Shown here in pieces: positions 24,864 through 32,281 of a DNA stretch of 43,238 bases. The notes below the pieces were generated by a model. That model had not been told where the DNA came from and searched no databases. It worked only from the letters and a program-made list of their open reading frames with translations. The DNA is taken from positions 1-43,238 of the forward strand of contig NZ_JALLGL010000013.1 of NCBI RefSeq assembly GCF_023072675.1, given 5' to 3'. The DNA is from Streptomyces sp. XM83C (lineage in GTDB: Bacteria > Actinomycetota > Actinomycetes > Streptomycetales > Streptomycetaceae). Both the position numbers and the translations under genes were made by a program. Each line of letters begins with the position of its first letter. Within the stretch, counting starts at the first letter, position 1.

Positions 24864-25666
24864 GCCTGATCGGCCGGCTCCTGCGCCGCGACGACCCCCA
24901 CTCGCTGGCCGCGCCCTACGCCCTCGACGCGCTCGAACCCGGCGAACGGGAACGCTTCGAGAAGCACCTCGCCCGCTGCGAGCGCTGCGCCGAGGAGGTC
25001 CGCGCCCTCGCCGAGGACGCGGTACGGCTCGCCTGGTCCACCGCCGCGCCCGCCCCGCCCGCGCTGCGCGACCGGGTGCTCGCCGCCGTCCGCGCCACCC
25101 CGCAGGAACCGGCGCGTGAACACACGCCGCAACTGCCCCCGCACGTCTGGGGCACACAGCCACCGCCCCGACGCTTCCGTGCGCCCCGCCCGCGCCCCTT
25201 GCTGGCGCCGTTCGCGACGGCGACCGCCGCCGCGGCGCTCGTCGTCGCCGCCCTGTTCGCCGTGCAGGCGGGCCGGACCCAGGACCAGCTGAACGCCGAA
25301 CGCGACCGGGCACGTGAGATCGCCCACGTTCTCGCCGCGCCCGACGCACGGGCGACGACCGGCACCGACGCCGAGGGACACTCCATTGGAGTGATCGCTT
25401 CCGTTTCGTCCGGTCGCGCGGTCGTCACCTTGCGGGGCTACACCGCCCCGCCGGCCGGCCGCGTACGGCAGCTGTGGCTCATGCGCCCCGGCGCACAGCC
25501 GCGCTCCCTCGGCCTCTTCGACGGCGACACGCCCCTGCTCGCCGACGGCCTCGACAAGTCGGCGACGTCACTCGCAGTGACCGTCGAACCCGACGGAGGG
25601 TCACCCCAGCCCACCAGTCAGCCCATTGTCCAACTCGCCCTGGAATCGGTCGGATTCGGAGAGTAA
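24860..25666 (+). CDS. rskA: Anti-sigma factor RskA family
   Basis: A 268-residue membrane anti-sigma factor. The cytosolic N-terminus has the zinc anti-sigma motif His36-x3-Cys40-x2-Cys43 in KHLARCERC. A Pro-rich stretch leads to one helix (about 115-137). The outer part is the RskA C-terminal domain (GVIASVSSGRAVVTLRGYTAPPAGRVRQLWLMR). It holds the sigma factor until signal-driven proteolysis releases it. The ATG overlaps the sigma stop by four bases, assuring equal synthesis. A weak hairpin (GGGGT/ACCCC, 25674-25688) follows the stop. Confidence 0.92.
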   Translation: MSLIGRLLRRDDPHSLAAPYALDALEPGERERFEKHLARCERCAEEVRALAEDAVRLAWSTAAPAPPALRDRVLAAVRATPQEPAREHTPQLPPHVWGTQPPPRRFRAPRPRPLLAPFATATAAAALVVAALFAVQAGRTQDQLNAERDRAREIAHVLAAPDARATTGTDAEGHSIGVIASVSSGRAVVTLRGYTAPPAGRVRQLWLMRPGAQPRSLGLFDGDTPLLADGLDKSATSLAVTVEPDGGSPQPTSQPIVQLALESVGFGE

Positions 25667-25728
25667 TCGAAGAGGGGTCGTCAACCCCCTTGCAGGGAAG
25701 GTGAATCCTGCGACCGCGATACACGAGT

Positions 25729-25749
25729 GCCCCAACGGGGCGATAGGGT
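25729..25749 (+). promoter_or_regulatory. Hairpin and -10-like box before a small gene
   Basis: GCCCC-AAC-GGGGC at 25729-25741 forms a five-bp hairpin, and TAGGGT at 25744-25749 fits TAnnnT. They lie 44 bases before the next ATG. A -35 box is not clear. Confidence 0.3.
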
Positions 25750-25792
25750 TACTCTGCCCGGGCCGGGCGGACTCGTACGGGTGGGGAGTGAC

Positions 25793-26068
25793 ATGGAACA
25801 GATAACAGTGCGCAGCAGGGCGAGGGTCCCTGCGATCACCTGCGGCAGCAGCGCGACCAGTTCGCGCCTCGACCGTCATCTGTCGGTGCTGGCGGGCCCC
25901 GCCATACCGCAGCGCGAGGCGGTCGAGGCCATCACGCTCATGCGCGAACTGACCACACGTGACACCACTCCGCGCGCCACCGGCAGCCGGGCCCGCGTCA
26001 GCCGGGTCTCGCTCTTCGCGCCCCTGCGGCGCCTGCGCCGCTCCCTGTTCGGCGGCCACCGGCACTGA
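25793..26068 (+). CDS. Small Arg-rich conserved-looking protein, unknown function
   Basis: A 91-residue protein with no membrane segment or signal peptide. It begins MEQITVRSRARVPAITCGSS, contains a central helix (IPQREAVEAITLMRELT) and ends with a basic amphipathic segment (VSLFAPLRRLRRSLFGGHRH). A GGGGAG ribosome site lies four to five bases before the ATG, and the codon bias is normal, so it is a real gene. No family is recognised; I believe it is found in other streptomycetes, unchecked. Its stop is 16 bases from that of the convergent CoA-transferase gene. Confidence 0.7.
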   Translation: MEQITVRSRARVPAITCGSSATSSRLDRHLSVLAGPAIPQREAVEAITLMRELTTRDTTPRATGSRARVSRVSLFAPLRRLRRSLFGGHRH

Positions 26069-26084
26069 CGTCCGGGCCCCGCGC

Positions 26085-27293
26085 TCAGGCGGCCACACCG
26101 TCCCGGCGCAGCGCTGCGATCTCGTCGTCCGTCATCCCCACGGCGCGCAGCACCGCCCCGGTGTGCTCACCGAGCGCGGGCACGTCCCCCATGCGCGGCT
26201 CCTCCCCGCCCGGCAGCGTGATCGGAGGCAGCAGCGCCCGCAGAGGCCCCACCGGGGAGCCCACCTCCCGCCACCGCTCCCGCGCCGCGAGCTGCGGATG
26301 TCCGGCCAGCTCACGCACGCCCCGCAGGCGCGCGCAGGCGATGCCCGCCGCCTCCAGCCGCCGTACCGCCTCGTCGGTGTTGAGCGCGCCCAGCGCCCGC
26401 CCGACGAGGGCGTCGGTGCGGGCCCGGTTCGCCACCCGCGCGGCGTTCGTCGCGAACGCCGGGTCGGTGCCCGACTCCGGGCTGCCCAGCACCTGTTCGG
26501 CCAGCCGCCGCCACTCGCGGTCGTTCTGCACCGACAGCAGCACCCGCCCGCCGTCCGCGGTCGCGTAGGCGTCGTACGGCGCGATCACGGCGTGCGCGAG
26601 CCCGGTGCGCTCCACCTCCGTCCCGCCGTGCAGCACGTGGTGCAGCGGATGCCCCATCCACTCGGCGAGCGCCTCCAGCATCGACACCTCCACCGGCCCG
26701 CCCCGCCCCGTCGTGCCGCGCCGCACCAGCGCCGCCAGCACCCCGGAGAACGCGTACATGCCGGCCGCGATGTCCGCCGCCGGGATGCCCGCCTTCACCG
26801 GCTGCTCGGGGGTGCCGGTCACCGACACCAGCCCGGCCTCGCACTGCACGAGCATGTCGTACGCCTTCTTGTCGGCGTACGGGCCGCCCGCGCCGTACCC
26901 GGAGATGTCCACCGCCACCAGCCGCGGATGCGCCGCGCACAGCGTGGCCGCGTCCAGCCCGAGCCGGGCCGCGGCCCCGTGCGCCAGGTTCTGCACGAAC
27001 ACGTCCGCGTCCGCGACCATCCGGCGTACGACGTCCAGCCCGCGCGGGTCCTTCAGGTTCAGCGCGACGGACTCCTTGCCCCGGTTGCACCACACGAAGT
27101 GCGAGGCGAGCCCGCGGGCGGCGGTGTCGTAACCGCGGGCGAAGTCCCCGCCGTCCACCCGCTCGACCTTGATCACGCGGGCTCCCAGATCGGCCAGCTG
27201 CCGGGTGGCGAACGGCGCGGCGACGGCCTGCTCGACGGCGACGACGGTGATGCCCTCCAGGGGCAGCGGGTCAAGATCCATGGTCCGGATCAT
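26085..27293 (-). CDS. Class III (CaiB/BaiF/Frc) CoA-transferase
   Basis: A 402-residue enzyme that moves CoA between carboxylic acids through an aspartyl-CoA intermediate. The N-terminal part has GITVVAVEQAVAAPFATRQLADLGARVIKVE and the NRGKESVALNLK segment. The catalytic Asp corresponds to Asp174 in IPAADIAAGMYAFSG. The C-terminal part has EALAEWMGHPLHH and the usual domain-closing CARLRGVRELAGHPQL. The acid substrates are unknown, and no acyl-CoA enzyme is adjacent. The ATG at 27293 has GGAGGG nine bases upstream; an in-frame ATG four codons later is possible. It reads away from the hmgA operon with 219 bases of non-coding DNA in between. Confidence 0.9.
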   Translation of the reverse strand: MIRTMDLDPLPLEGITVVAVEQAVAAPFATRQLADLGARVIKVERVDGGDFARGYDTAARGLASHFVWCNRGKESVALNLKDPRGLDVVRRMVADADVFVQNLAHGAAARLGLDAATLCAAHPRLVAVDISGYGAGGPYADKKAYDMLVQCEAGLVSVTGTPEQPVKAGIPAADIAAGMYAFSGVLAALVRRGTTGRGGPVEVSMLEALAEWMGHPLHHVLHGGTEVERTGLAHAVIAPYDAYATADGGRVLLSVQNDREWRRLAEQVLGSPESGTDPAFATNAARVANRARTDALVGRALGALNTDEAVRRLEAAGIACARLRGVRELAGHPQLAARERWREVGSPVGPLRALLPPITLPGGEEPRMGDVPALGEHTGAVLRAVGMTDDEIAALRRDGVAA

Positions 27294-27512
27294 GGCCTGC
27301 CGCCCTCCGTTTGTCAGCAGTGCGCCGGCCCGCCCGGCGGGTGATTCAGCTCTCCCCGCGTGCGTACCGGCGCACGGCGAGCGGCAGATCCTCGCCCGGG
27401 CGCAGGCGAAGCGGACGCGTGCGAGCCGAAGGGGCGGCGGCGGCCGGCGTGCGGACGCCGTGTCCGGGGTCATGGGGGCGGCGCGGCCGGCAGGCGGGCA
27501 CCGGGGCAGGGG

Positions 27513-28661
27513 TCACAGCAACGCGAGCTGCCCCTCCGGACCCTCCTCCCGTACGTCCAGCACCGACGCCGGGCGGCGGGCCGTGTCCGGGACCGGCAGG
27601 ACGCCCTGCGTGCGCAGGTCGGATGCCGTGAGCGGGGCCGTGACCTCCCAGGCAAAGCGTTCCTCGCGCACCTCGGCCAGCAGGGCCAGGACCGTGATGA
27701 GCTCCAGCAGTTCCGACGTCCATGCCTGCGGCCAGGCCGCCGGGCGGATCGCCGAGAGGGTGCCCGGGGCGGGCTCGGCGACGCGCGCCGCGAACCACTG
27801 CTCCAGCACCCGCACCCCGTCCGCCTCGAAGTCCCACGCCTCCGGCGGCACCGGCGCGACACGGCCCCCGTCGAGGTGCAGGGTCTCCTCGGCACGGTCG
27901 TACCGCAGGGTCAGCGGGCGGCGCGGCAGCGGGGCGCGCACATAGGGGCGGCGCCCGCCGGGCAGCTTCGGGCGCTCACCGTCCCGGCGCATCAGCCACA
28001 GCGCGCGGCGCCCCAGCGCCACCCCGCGCTCCCACAGCGCCGGGTCGGCGGTGAGCGGCACGGTCAGGTCAGGTCGTACGGCCGTCAGGATCCAGGCGAG
28101 GACGTCCGGGGCGGACACCTCCCGGCCGAGGCGCGCCCCCAGAACGTCCAGCAGACCCGGCGCCAGGTTGGGTTCCGTGCCGCCCGGGCGCCGGTACAGC
28201 GGGCGTACACGGGCGGGGCGCAGCAGCGGGAAGCAGGAGGTGGCCAGCACACCGGCCGCCGGGGTCTCCAGCACGAACACCTGCCGTTCGTCCGCCACCC
28301 GCCACAGCTCGGGCCGGGCCGCGTCGATCAGCCGGTGGTCGGGGATCAGCCACTGCTCGTCGAACGGGGCGTGCAGCACCCGCACCGGCTCCGGGCAGGG
28401 ACCCGAGGCGCGCGTCAGGCGCTCCGTGCCGCCGCGCTGCCCCGGGAGCTGCGGCACCGCCGAGTGCGGGGTGCGGGCGCGGGTCGGCTCGAACAGCGCC
28501 TCCCGGTGCGGGCCGTCCGCCGACAGAAGGGCGGCCCAGCGGTCCCTGAGGGCGGCCGGGTCGGGGGCCACGGGCCAGGCCCGGCCGATGCGCGGCGGTG
28601 CGACGGACCACGGCATGAGGTCCGCCAGCCGCGGAGCGTCGTCGTGCGTCACGCCCGGCAT
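27513..28661 (-). CDS. Free-standing type ISP-like specificity-domain protein
   Basis: A 382-residue protein that, from memory, resembles what is annotated in Streptomyces as 'type ISP restriction/modification enzyme', that is the C-terminal target-recognition part of single-chain type I-like enzymes. Typical segments are EALFEPTRARTPHSAVPQLPG, VRVLHAPFDEQWLIPDHRLID, RPELWRV, RALWLMRRDG and the ending AWTSELLELITVLALLAEV. No nuclease, helicase or methyltransferase motif (for example NPPY) is present, and no partner gene is nearby. It therefore is either an orphan remnant with a new use or a DNA-binding protein. It is last in the hmgA-GntR operon, 15 bases after the GntR stop. The start lacks a clear ribosome site. 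Confidence 0.65.
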   Translation of the reverse strand: MPGVTHDDAPRLADLMPWSVAPPRIGRAWPVAPDPAALRDRWAALLSADGPHREALFEPTRARTPHSAVPQLPGQRGGTERLTRASGPCPEPVRVLHAPFDEQWLIPDHRLIDAARPELWRVADERQVFVLETPAAGVLATSCFPLLRPARVRPLYRRPGGTEPNLAPGLLDVLGARLGREVSAPDVLAWILTAVRPDLTVPLTADPALWERGVALGRRALWLMRRDGERPKLPGGRRPYVRAPLPRRPLTLRYDRAEETLHLDGGRVAPVPPEAWDFEADGVRVLEQWFAARVAEPAPGTLSAIRPAAWPQAWTSELLELITVLALLAEVREERFAWEVTAPLTASDLRTQGVLPVPDTARRPASVLDVREEGPEGQLALL

Positions 28662-28676
28662 CGTACGACGGCCCCG

Positions 28677-29435
28677 TCAGTGGGCGTCGAGCGTGACCGT
28701 GAAGGAGAAACGGTCGCCCCGGTAGTGGATGACCGCCACGTCCAGCACCCGGCCCCGCGTGTCGTAGGTGATGCCCGTGTAGTGCAGGATCGGGCTGAGC
28801 AGCGGCACTTCGAGCAGCCGGGCCGTCTCCGGGTCGGCGAGGCGTGCCTCCACCGTGTCGGTGATCCGGCTGATGTCCACGCCGAGCACGTCCCGCAGCA
28901 CCTTCGTCATCGGCTGGCGCACCAGGTCGTCCGGGTCGATCCGGGCGGCCAGTTCGGGGCGCACCCAGTTGCGGGCGTGGTTCGTCGGCTCGCCGGTCGT
29001 CTCGTCGCAGCGCAGCCGGTGGTACGCGCCGACCTCGGCGACGTCCGGGAAGTGCTCGGCGAGCGGCACCGGCACGGGCACGGGGCCGTGCTCCAGCAGC
29101 TCGCTCGTCATGCCGGACTGCTGGGCCACGATCGCGTCCACCGAGCCGAGCAGCCGCACCGGGGCGCCCCGGCGCGCGTCCGGCTCGATGAACGTGCCGC
29201 GCCTGCGGTGCCGGGAGATGAGCCCCTCGTCCTCCAGCTCCTTCAGCGCCTGCCGCATCGTCAGCACGCTCACCCCGTAGTGCCCGGCCAGCTGCTCCTC
29301 GGTGGGCAGCCGCAGCGGGTCCTCGGGGGAGCGGCCGAGTATCGAGGCGCGCAGCGACTGCGACACCTGGTACCACAGGGGCAGTTTGCGGTTCAGGACG
29401 ACGGAGTCCGGGGCGAAGGAGGTCACGGGGCCCAT
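28677..29435 (-). CDS. GntR-family regulator with UTRA domain (HutC type)
   Basis: A 252-residue regulator. The winged helix occupies about 14-82 (LPLWYQVSQSLRASIL, LPTEEQLAGHYGVSVLTMRQALKELEDEGLISRHRRRGTFI), followed by the UTRA ligand-binding domain (about 100-245). UTRA proteins sense small metabolites. It lies 34 bases after hmgA on the same strand and probably controls that operon in response to a tyrosine-catabolite such as homogentisate; the ligand is inference. ATG at 29435 is followed by a GTG three codons later; neither has a strong ribosome site. Confidence 0.88.
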   Translation of the reverse strand: MGPVTSFAPDSVVLNRKLPLWYQVSQSLRASILGRSPEDPLRLPTEEQLAGHYGVSVLTMRQALKELEDEGLISRHRRRGTFIEPDARRGAPVRLLGSVDAIVAQQSGMTSELLEHGPVPVPVPLAEHFPDVAEVGAYHRLRCDETTGEPTNHARNWVRPELAARIDPDDLVRQPMTKVLRDVLGVDISRITDTVEARLADPETARLLEVPLLSPILHYTGITYDTRGRVLDVAVIHYRGDRFSFTVTLDAH

Positions 29436-29469
29436 CCGTACCGGTCGGGGGTGTTTCAGTGCAAGGGGC

Positions 29470-30822
29470 TCACCGCTCGGCGCGGAAGTGCCGCTCCAGG
29501 CCGCGCCACACGTCGTCGTAGCGCTGCTGGAGATGGTCGGCGGAGGCAGCCCGCTCGGTGAGCGCGACCGGCCAGCGGGTCTCGAACATGAACGCGAGGC
29601 CGTCGTCCAGCTTCTGCGGCTTCAGCTCGGCGCTGCTCGCCTTGTCGAAGGTCTCCCTGTCCGGGCCGTGCGCCGACATCATGTTGTGCAGCGAGCCGCC
29701 GCCCGGCACGAACCCCTCGGCCTTCGCGTCGTACGCGCCCTCGATCAGGCCCATGTACTCGCTCATCACATTGCGGTGGAAGTACGGCGGCCGGAACGTG
29801 TCCTCGCCGACCAGCCAGCGCGGAGCGAACACCACGAAGTCCACGTTGGCCAGGCCGGGGGAGTCCGACGGCGACGTCAGCACGGTGAAGATCGACGGGT
29901 CGGGGTGGTCGTAGGAGATCGTGCCGATGACGTTGAAGCGGCGCAGGTCGTACACGTACGGCGTGTAGTTGCCGTGCCAGGCCACCACGTCCAGCGGCGA
30001 ATGGTCGTACGTGGCGGTCCACAGGTTGCCGCAGTACTTGTTCACCACCTCCACCGGGCCCTCCACGTCCTCGTACGCGGCGACCGGCGCGCGGAAGTCA
30101 CGCGGGTTCGCGAGGCCGTTGGCGCCGATCGGGCCGAGGTCGGGCAGCCGGAACGGGGCGCCGTAGTTCTCGCAGACATAGCCGCGGGCCGACCCGTCCA
30201 GCAGCTCCACCCGGAACCGCACCCCGCGCGGGATCAGCGCCACATGCCCCGGCTCGGCGTGCAGCAGACCGAACTCGGTGCGCAGCAGCAGCCCGCCCCG
30301 CTCCGGGACGATCAGCAGCTCGCCGTCGGCGTCGCTGAAGACACGGTCCATGGAGGCGTTGGCGTGGTAGAGGTGCACGGCGATGCCGGTGCGCTGCGAG
30401 GCGTCGCCGTTGCCGCCCAGCGTCCACAGCCCGGCGAGGAAGTCCGTGCCGGGCGCCGGCTCCGGCAGCGGGTTCCAGCGCAGCCGGTTCGGGTCCGGGA
30501 CGGTCTCGGTGAACGGGGCGGTGCGCAGCGCGCCGTTGTCGGTGCGGGTGAACGCCGGGTGGGCGGCCGACGGGCGGATCCGGTACAGCCAGGAGCGGCG
30601 GTTGCGGTCGCGCGGCTCGGTGAACGCCGTACCGCTCAGCTGCTCCGCGTACAGGCCGAGCGGTGCCCGCTGCGGAGAGTTCCGGCCCTCCGGGAGGGCA
30701 CCCGGCACCGCCTCCGAGCTGTGCTCGTTGCCGAAGCCCGAGAGGTACGTCAGCCCCTCCGCCGTCTTGCGCGCGTCCCCGTGCCCGGAAACGCCCGTAC
30801 GGGAGGTGCCCCCATCGCTCAT
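29470..30822 (-). CDS. hmgA: Homogentisate 1,2-dioxygenase
   Basis: A 450-residue non-heme iron enzyme that opens the ring of homogentisate to maleylacetoacetate in tyrosine and phenylalanine breakdown. Iron ligands His349 and Glu355 ([12 protein letters not shown]) and His385 (SAHGPD) show the same spacing as in the human enzyme (335, 341, 371). Other family hallmarks are [13 protein letters not shown] near the N-terminus, [12 protein letters not shown] and [13 protein letters not shown]. The ATG at 30822 is nine bases after AAGGAG; a GTG two codons upstream is too close to it. The next same-strand genes are a UTRA regulator and a type ISP-like protein. Loss of this enzyme gives brown pigment in bacteria. 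Confidence 0.97.
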   Translation of the reverse strand: MSDGGTSRTGVSGHGDARKTAEGLTYLSGFGNEHSSEAVPGALPEGRNSPQRAPLGLYAEQLSGTAFTEPRDRNRRSWLYRIRPSAAHPAFTRTDNGALRTAPFTETVPDPNRLRWNPLPEPAPGTDFLAGLWTLGGNGDASQRTGIAVHLYHANASMDRVFSDADGELLIVPERGGLLLRTEFGLLHAEPGHVALIPRGVRFRVELLDGSARGYVCENYGAPFRLPDLGPIGANGLANPRDFRAPVAAYEDVEGPVEVVNKYCGNLWTATYDHSPLDVVAWHGNYTPYVYDLRRFNVIGTISYDHPDPSIFTVLTSPSDSPGLANVDFVVFAPRWLVGEDTFRPPYFHRNVMSEYMGLIEGAYDAKAEGFVPGGGSLHNMMSAHGPDRETFDKASSAELKPQKLDDGLAFMFETRWPVALTERAASADHLQQRYDDVWRGLERHFRAER

Positions 30823-30891
30823 GATCACTCGCTCCTTCGCGGTGCCTATTCCTATGCATCACCGTAGGATTGCGTTTGCCGTCGGCGCAAG

Positions 30892-30929
30892 GGGTCCGGC
30901 GGTGTCCTCCGGGAGGACGGCCGGAACCC
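30892..30929. promoter_or_regulatory. Interrupted dyad between hmgA and lipoprotein gene
   Basis: GTCCTCC (30904-30910) and GGAGGAC (30912-30918) flank a single G. Outside them CCGGC/GCCGG and GGG/CCC also pair, giving 15 complementary pairs with small bulges. It lies 70 bases before the hmgA start and 50 before the lipoprotein start. It could be an operator for either gene. Confidence 0.45.
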
Positions 30930-30965
30930 GACCTCGGACGGATCCGCGATGTCAGACCCGTGTTC

Positions 30966-30971
30966 TAGGCT
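30966..30971 (+). promoter_or_regulatory. -10 element TAGGCT, probable leaderless transcript
   Basis: TAGGCT fits TAnnnT and ends seven bases before the ATG of the lipoprotein gene, with no ribosome site in between. Confidence 0.45.
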
Positions 30972-30978
30972 CCCCGCC

Positions 30979-31563
30979 ATGTCGTGGACGCGCGGATCTC
31001 TCGCTGCGCTCGCGGTCTGTGTCCTGCTCCTGGCCGGCCCGGCAGGCTGCGGCACCGGCGATGCGCACGAACAGCGGACGAGTGCCTCACCCTCGCCGGT
31101 GGGCAAGCTCCTGGACCGCACCGACGAGGCCGGCCGGCGCTACCGCCAGGTGGACGGCGCGCACGCCCCCACGGTCCGCGTCGAGGTGAAGCCCGCCGAC
31201 GGCGGTGCCTGGGACGTGACGCTGACCGTGCACCGCTTCCGCTTCTCGCCGCCCGGCACGAAGCCCGAGGCGGCGGAGGGCCGCGGCACCGCCCTGCTCT
31301 TCGTCGACGACATGCCCGTCGCCGAGCTGCGCACCCCCGTACACCGCCTCACCGCCGACCACCTCCCGCAGGGCACCCACGAGGTCACCGCCCGCCTGTA
31401 CGCCGACGACGGCACCGTCTGGGCGGTCCACGGCGACCCTGTCGAGTCCACCGCCGCCATCACCGCCTCCGGCACCGAGTCGACGGCCGCGCTGAGCAGC
31501 CGGGGCGCCGCGGCGCGTACTCAGGACCGAGGTTCACCGGTCCCCGGCGGAGAGGCATCATGA
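30979..31563 (+). CDS. Putative secreted lipoprotein, unknown function
   Basis: A 194-residue protein with a lipoprotein-like signal (MSWTRG, hydrophobic LAALAVCVLLLAG, then PAGC with Cys24). Proline at -3 is unusual for a lipobox, so lipidation is likely but not certain. The body is a beta-rich domain of about 110 residues (VRVEVKPADGGAWDVTLTVHRFRFSPPGT, TALLFVDDMPVAEL, GTHEVTARLYADDGTVWAVHGDPVES) that looks immunoglobulin-like, then a disordered tail. The start follows a -10-like box directly. The stop overlaps the TetR start (ATGA), so the two genes are coupled. Confidence 0.75.
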   Translation: MSWTRGSLAALAVCVLLLAGPAGCGTGDAHEQRTSASPSPVGKLLDRTDEAGRRYRQVDGAHAPTVRVEVKPADGGAWDVTLTVHRFRFSPPGTKPEAAEGRGTALLFVDDMPVAELRTPVHRLTADHLPQGTHEVTARLYADDGTVWAVHGDPVESTAAITASGTESTAALSSRGAAARTQDRGSPVPGGEAS

Positions 31564-32177
31564 AGCCCGTGCCCCACGCGACATCGCTACGCCGAGCGCC
31601 CGTCCAGCGGCGCAGCGCCGAACGGCTCAGCAGGATTCTCGACGCCTGCGCCGACCTCCTCGACGAGGTCGGCTACGACGCCCTGAGCACCCGCGCCGTC
31701 GCCGTGCGCGCCGGCGTGCCCATCGGCTCGGTCTACCGCTTCTTCGGCAACAAGCGGCAGATGGCCGACGCGCTCGCCCAGCGCAATCTGGAGCGCTGGT
31801 CGGAGCGGGTCGCCGAACGGCTCGCCGCGAGCGGCGCCCAGGACTGGCGCGCCGCCCTGGACGCCGTGCTCGACGAGTACCTCGCGATGAAACGCACCGC
31901 GCCCGGCTTCTCCCTCGTCGACTTCGGCAACCAGATCCCGGTCGGCACCCGGCAGGGCGAACCCAACCACCGTGTCGCCGACCGGCTCACCGCCCTGCTC
32001 GCCGGCCATCTCGGCCGCCCCGCCGACGAGGACATGCGCCGCACCTTCCTCGTCGCGGTCGAGGCCGCGGACACCCTGGTGCAGCTCGCCTTCCGGGTGG
32101 ACCCCGACGGCGACGAGAAGATCATCGCCGAGATACGGCACCTGCTGCGCGCCTATCTGGGGCGGGTGCTGGACTGA
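31560..32177 (+). CDS. TetR-family regulator
   Basis: A 205-residue repressor-type protein. The helix-turn-helix lies at about 42-62 (STRAVAVRAGVPIGSVYRFFGNKRQMADAL), preceded by a basic arm, and the ligand domain follows. It overlaps the lipoprotein gene by four bases (ATGA) with GGAGAGG ahead. A perfect palindrome sits over the promoter of the next gene, 43 bases after its stop, and is the best candidate for its operator. From memory, unchecked, it resembles S. coelicolor SCO1712, a TetR protein reported to affect antibiotic production. Confidence 0.88.
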   Translation: MKPVPHATSLRRAPVQRRSAERLSRILDACADLLDEVGYDALSTRAVAVRAGVPIGSVYRFFGNKRQMADALAQRNLERWSERVAERLAASGAQDWRAALDAVLDEYLAMKRTAPGFSLVDFGNQIPVGTRQGEPNHRVADRLTALLAGHLGRPADEDMRRTFLVAVEAADTLVQLAFRVDPDGDEKIIAEIRHLLRAYLGRVLD

Positions 32178-32210
32178 CGGCACTCCCCGGCCCGGCACCG
32201 CCGGGAGACC

Positions 32211-32238
32211 TGGGCAGGATGCATACCGGTCGGTATGC
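32211..32238 (+). promoter_or_regulatory. Promoter with overlapping TetR-type palindrome
   Basis: GCATACCGGTCGGTATGC (32221-32238) is a perfect 18-base palindrome of the TetR type. A promoter overlaps it: -35-like TGGGCA at 32211-32216, 16-base spacer, -10 TATGCT at 32233-32238. A bound repressor would cover the spacer and -10. It controls the molybdopterin oxidoreductase gene that starts at 32282. Confidence 0.7.
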
Positions 32239-32281
32239 TCACGCGTGTCGTGCGCCACCGCCGCCGTACCCGGGAGGACCC

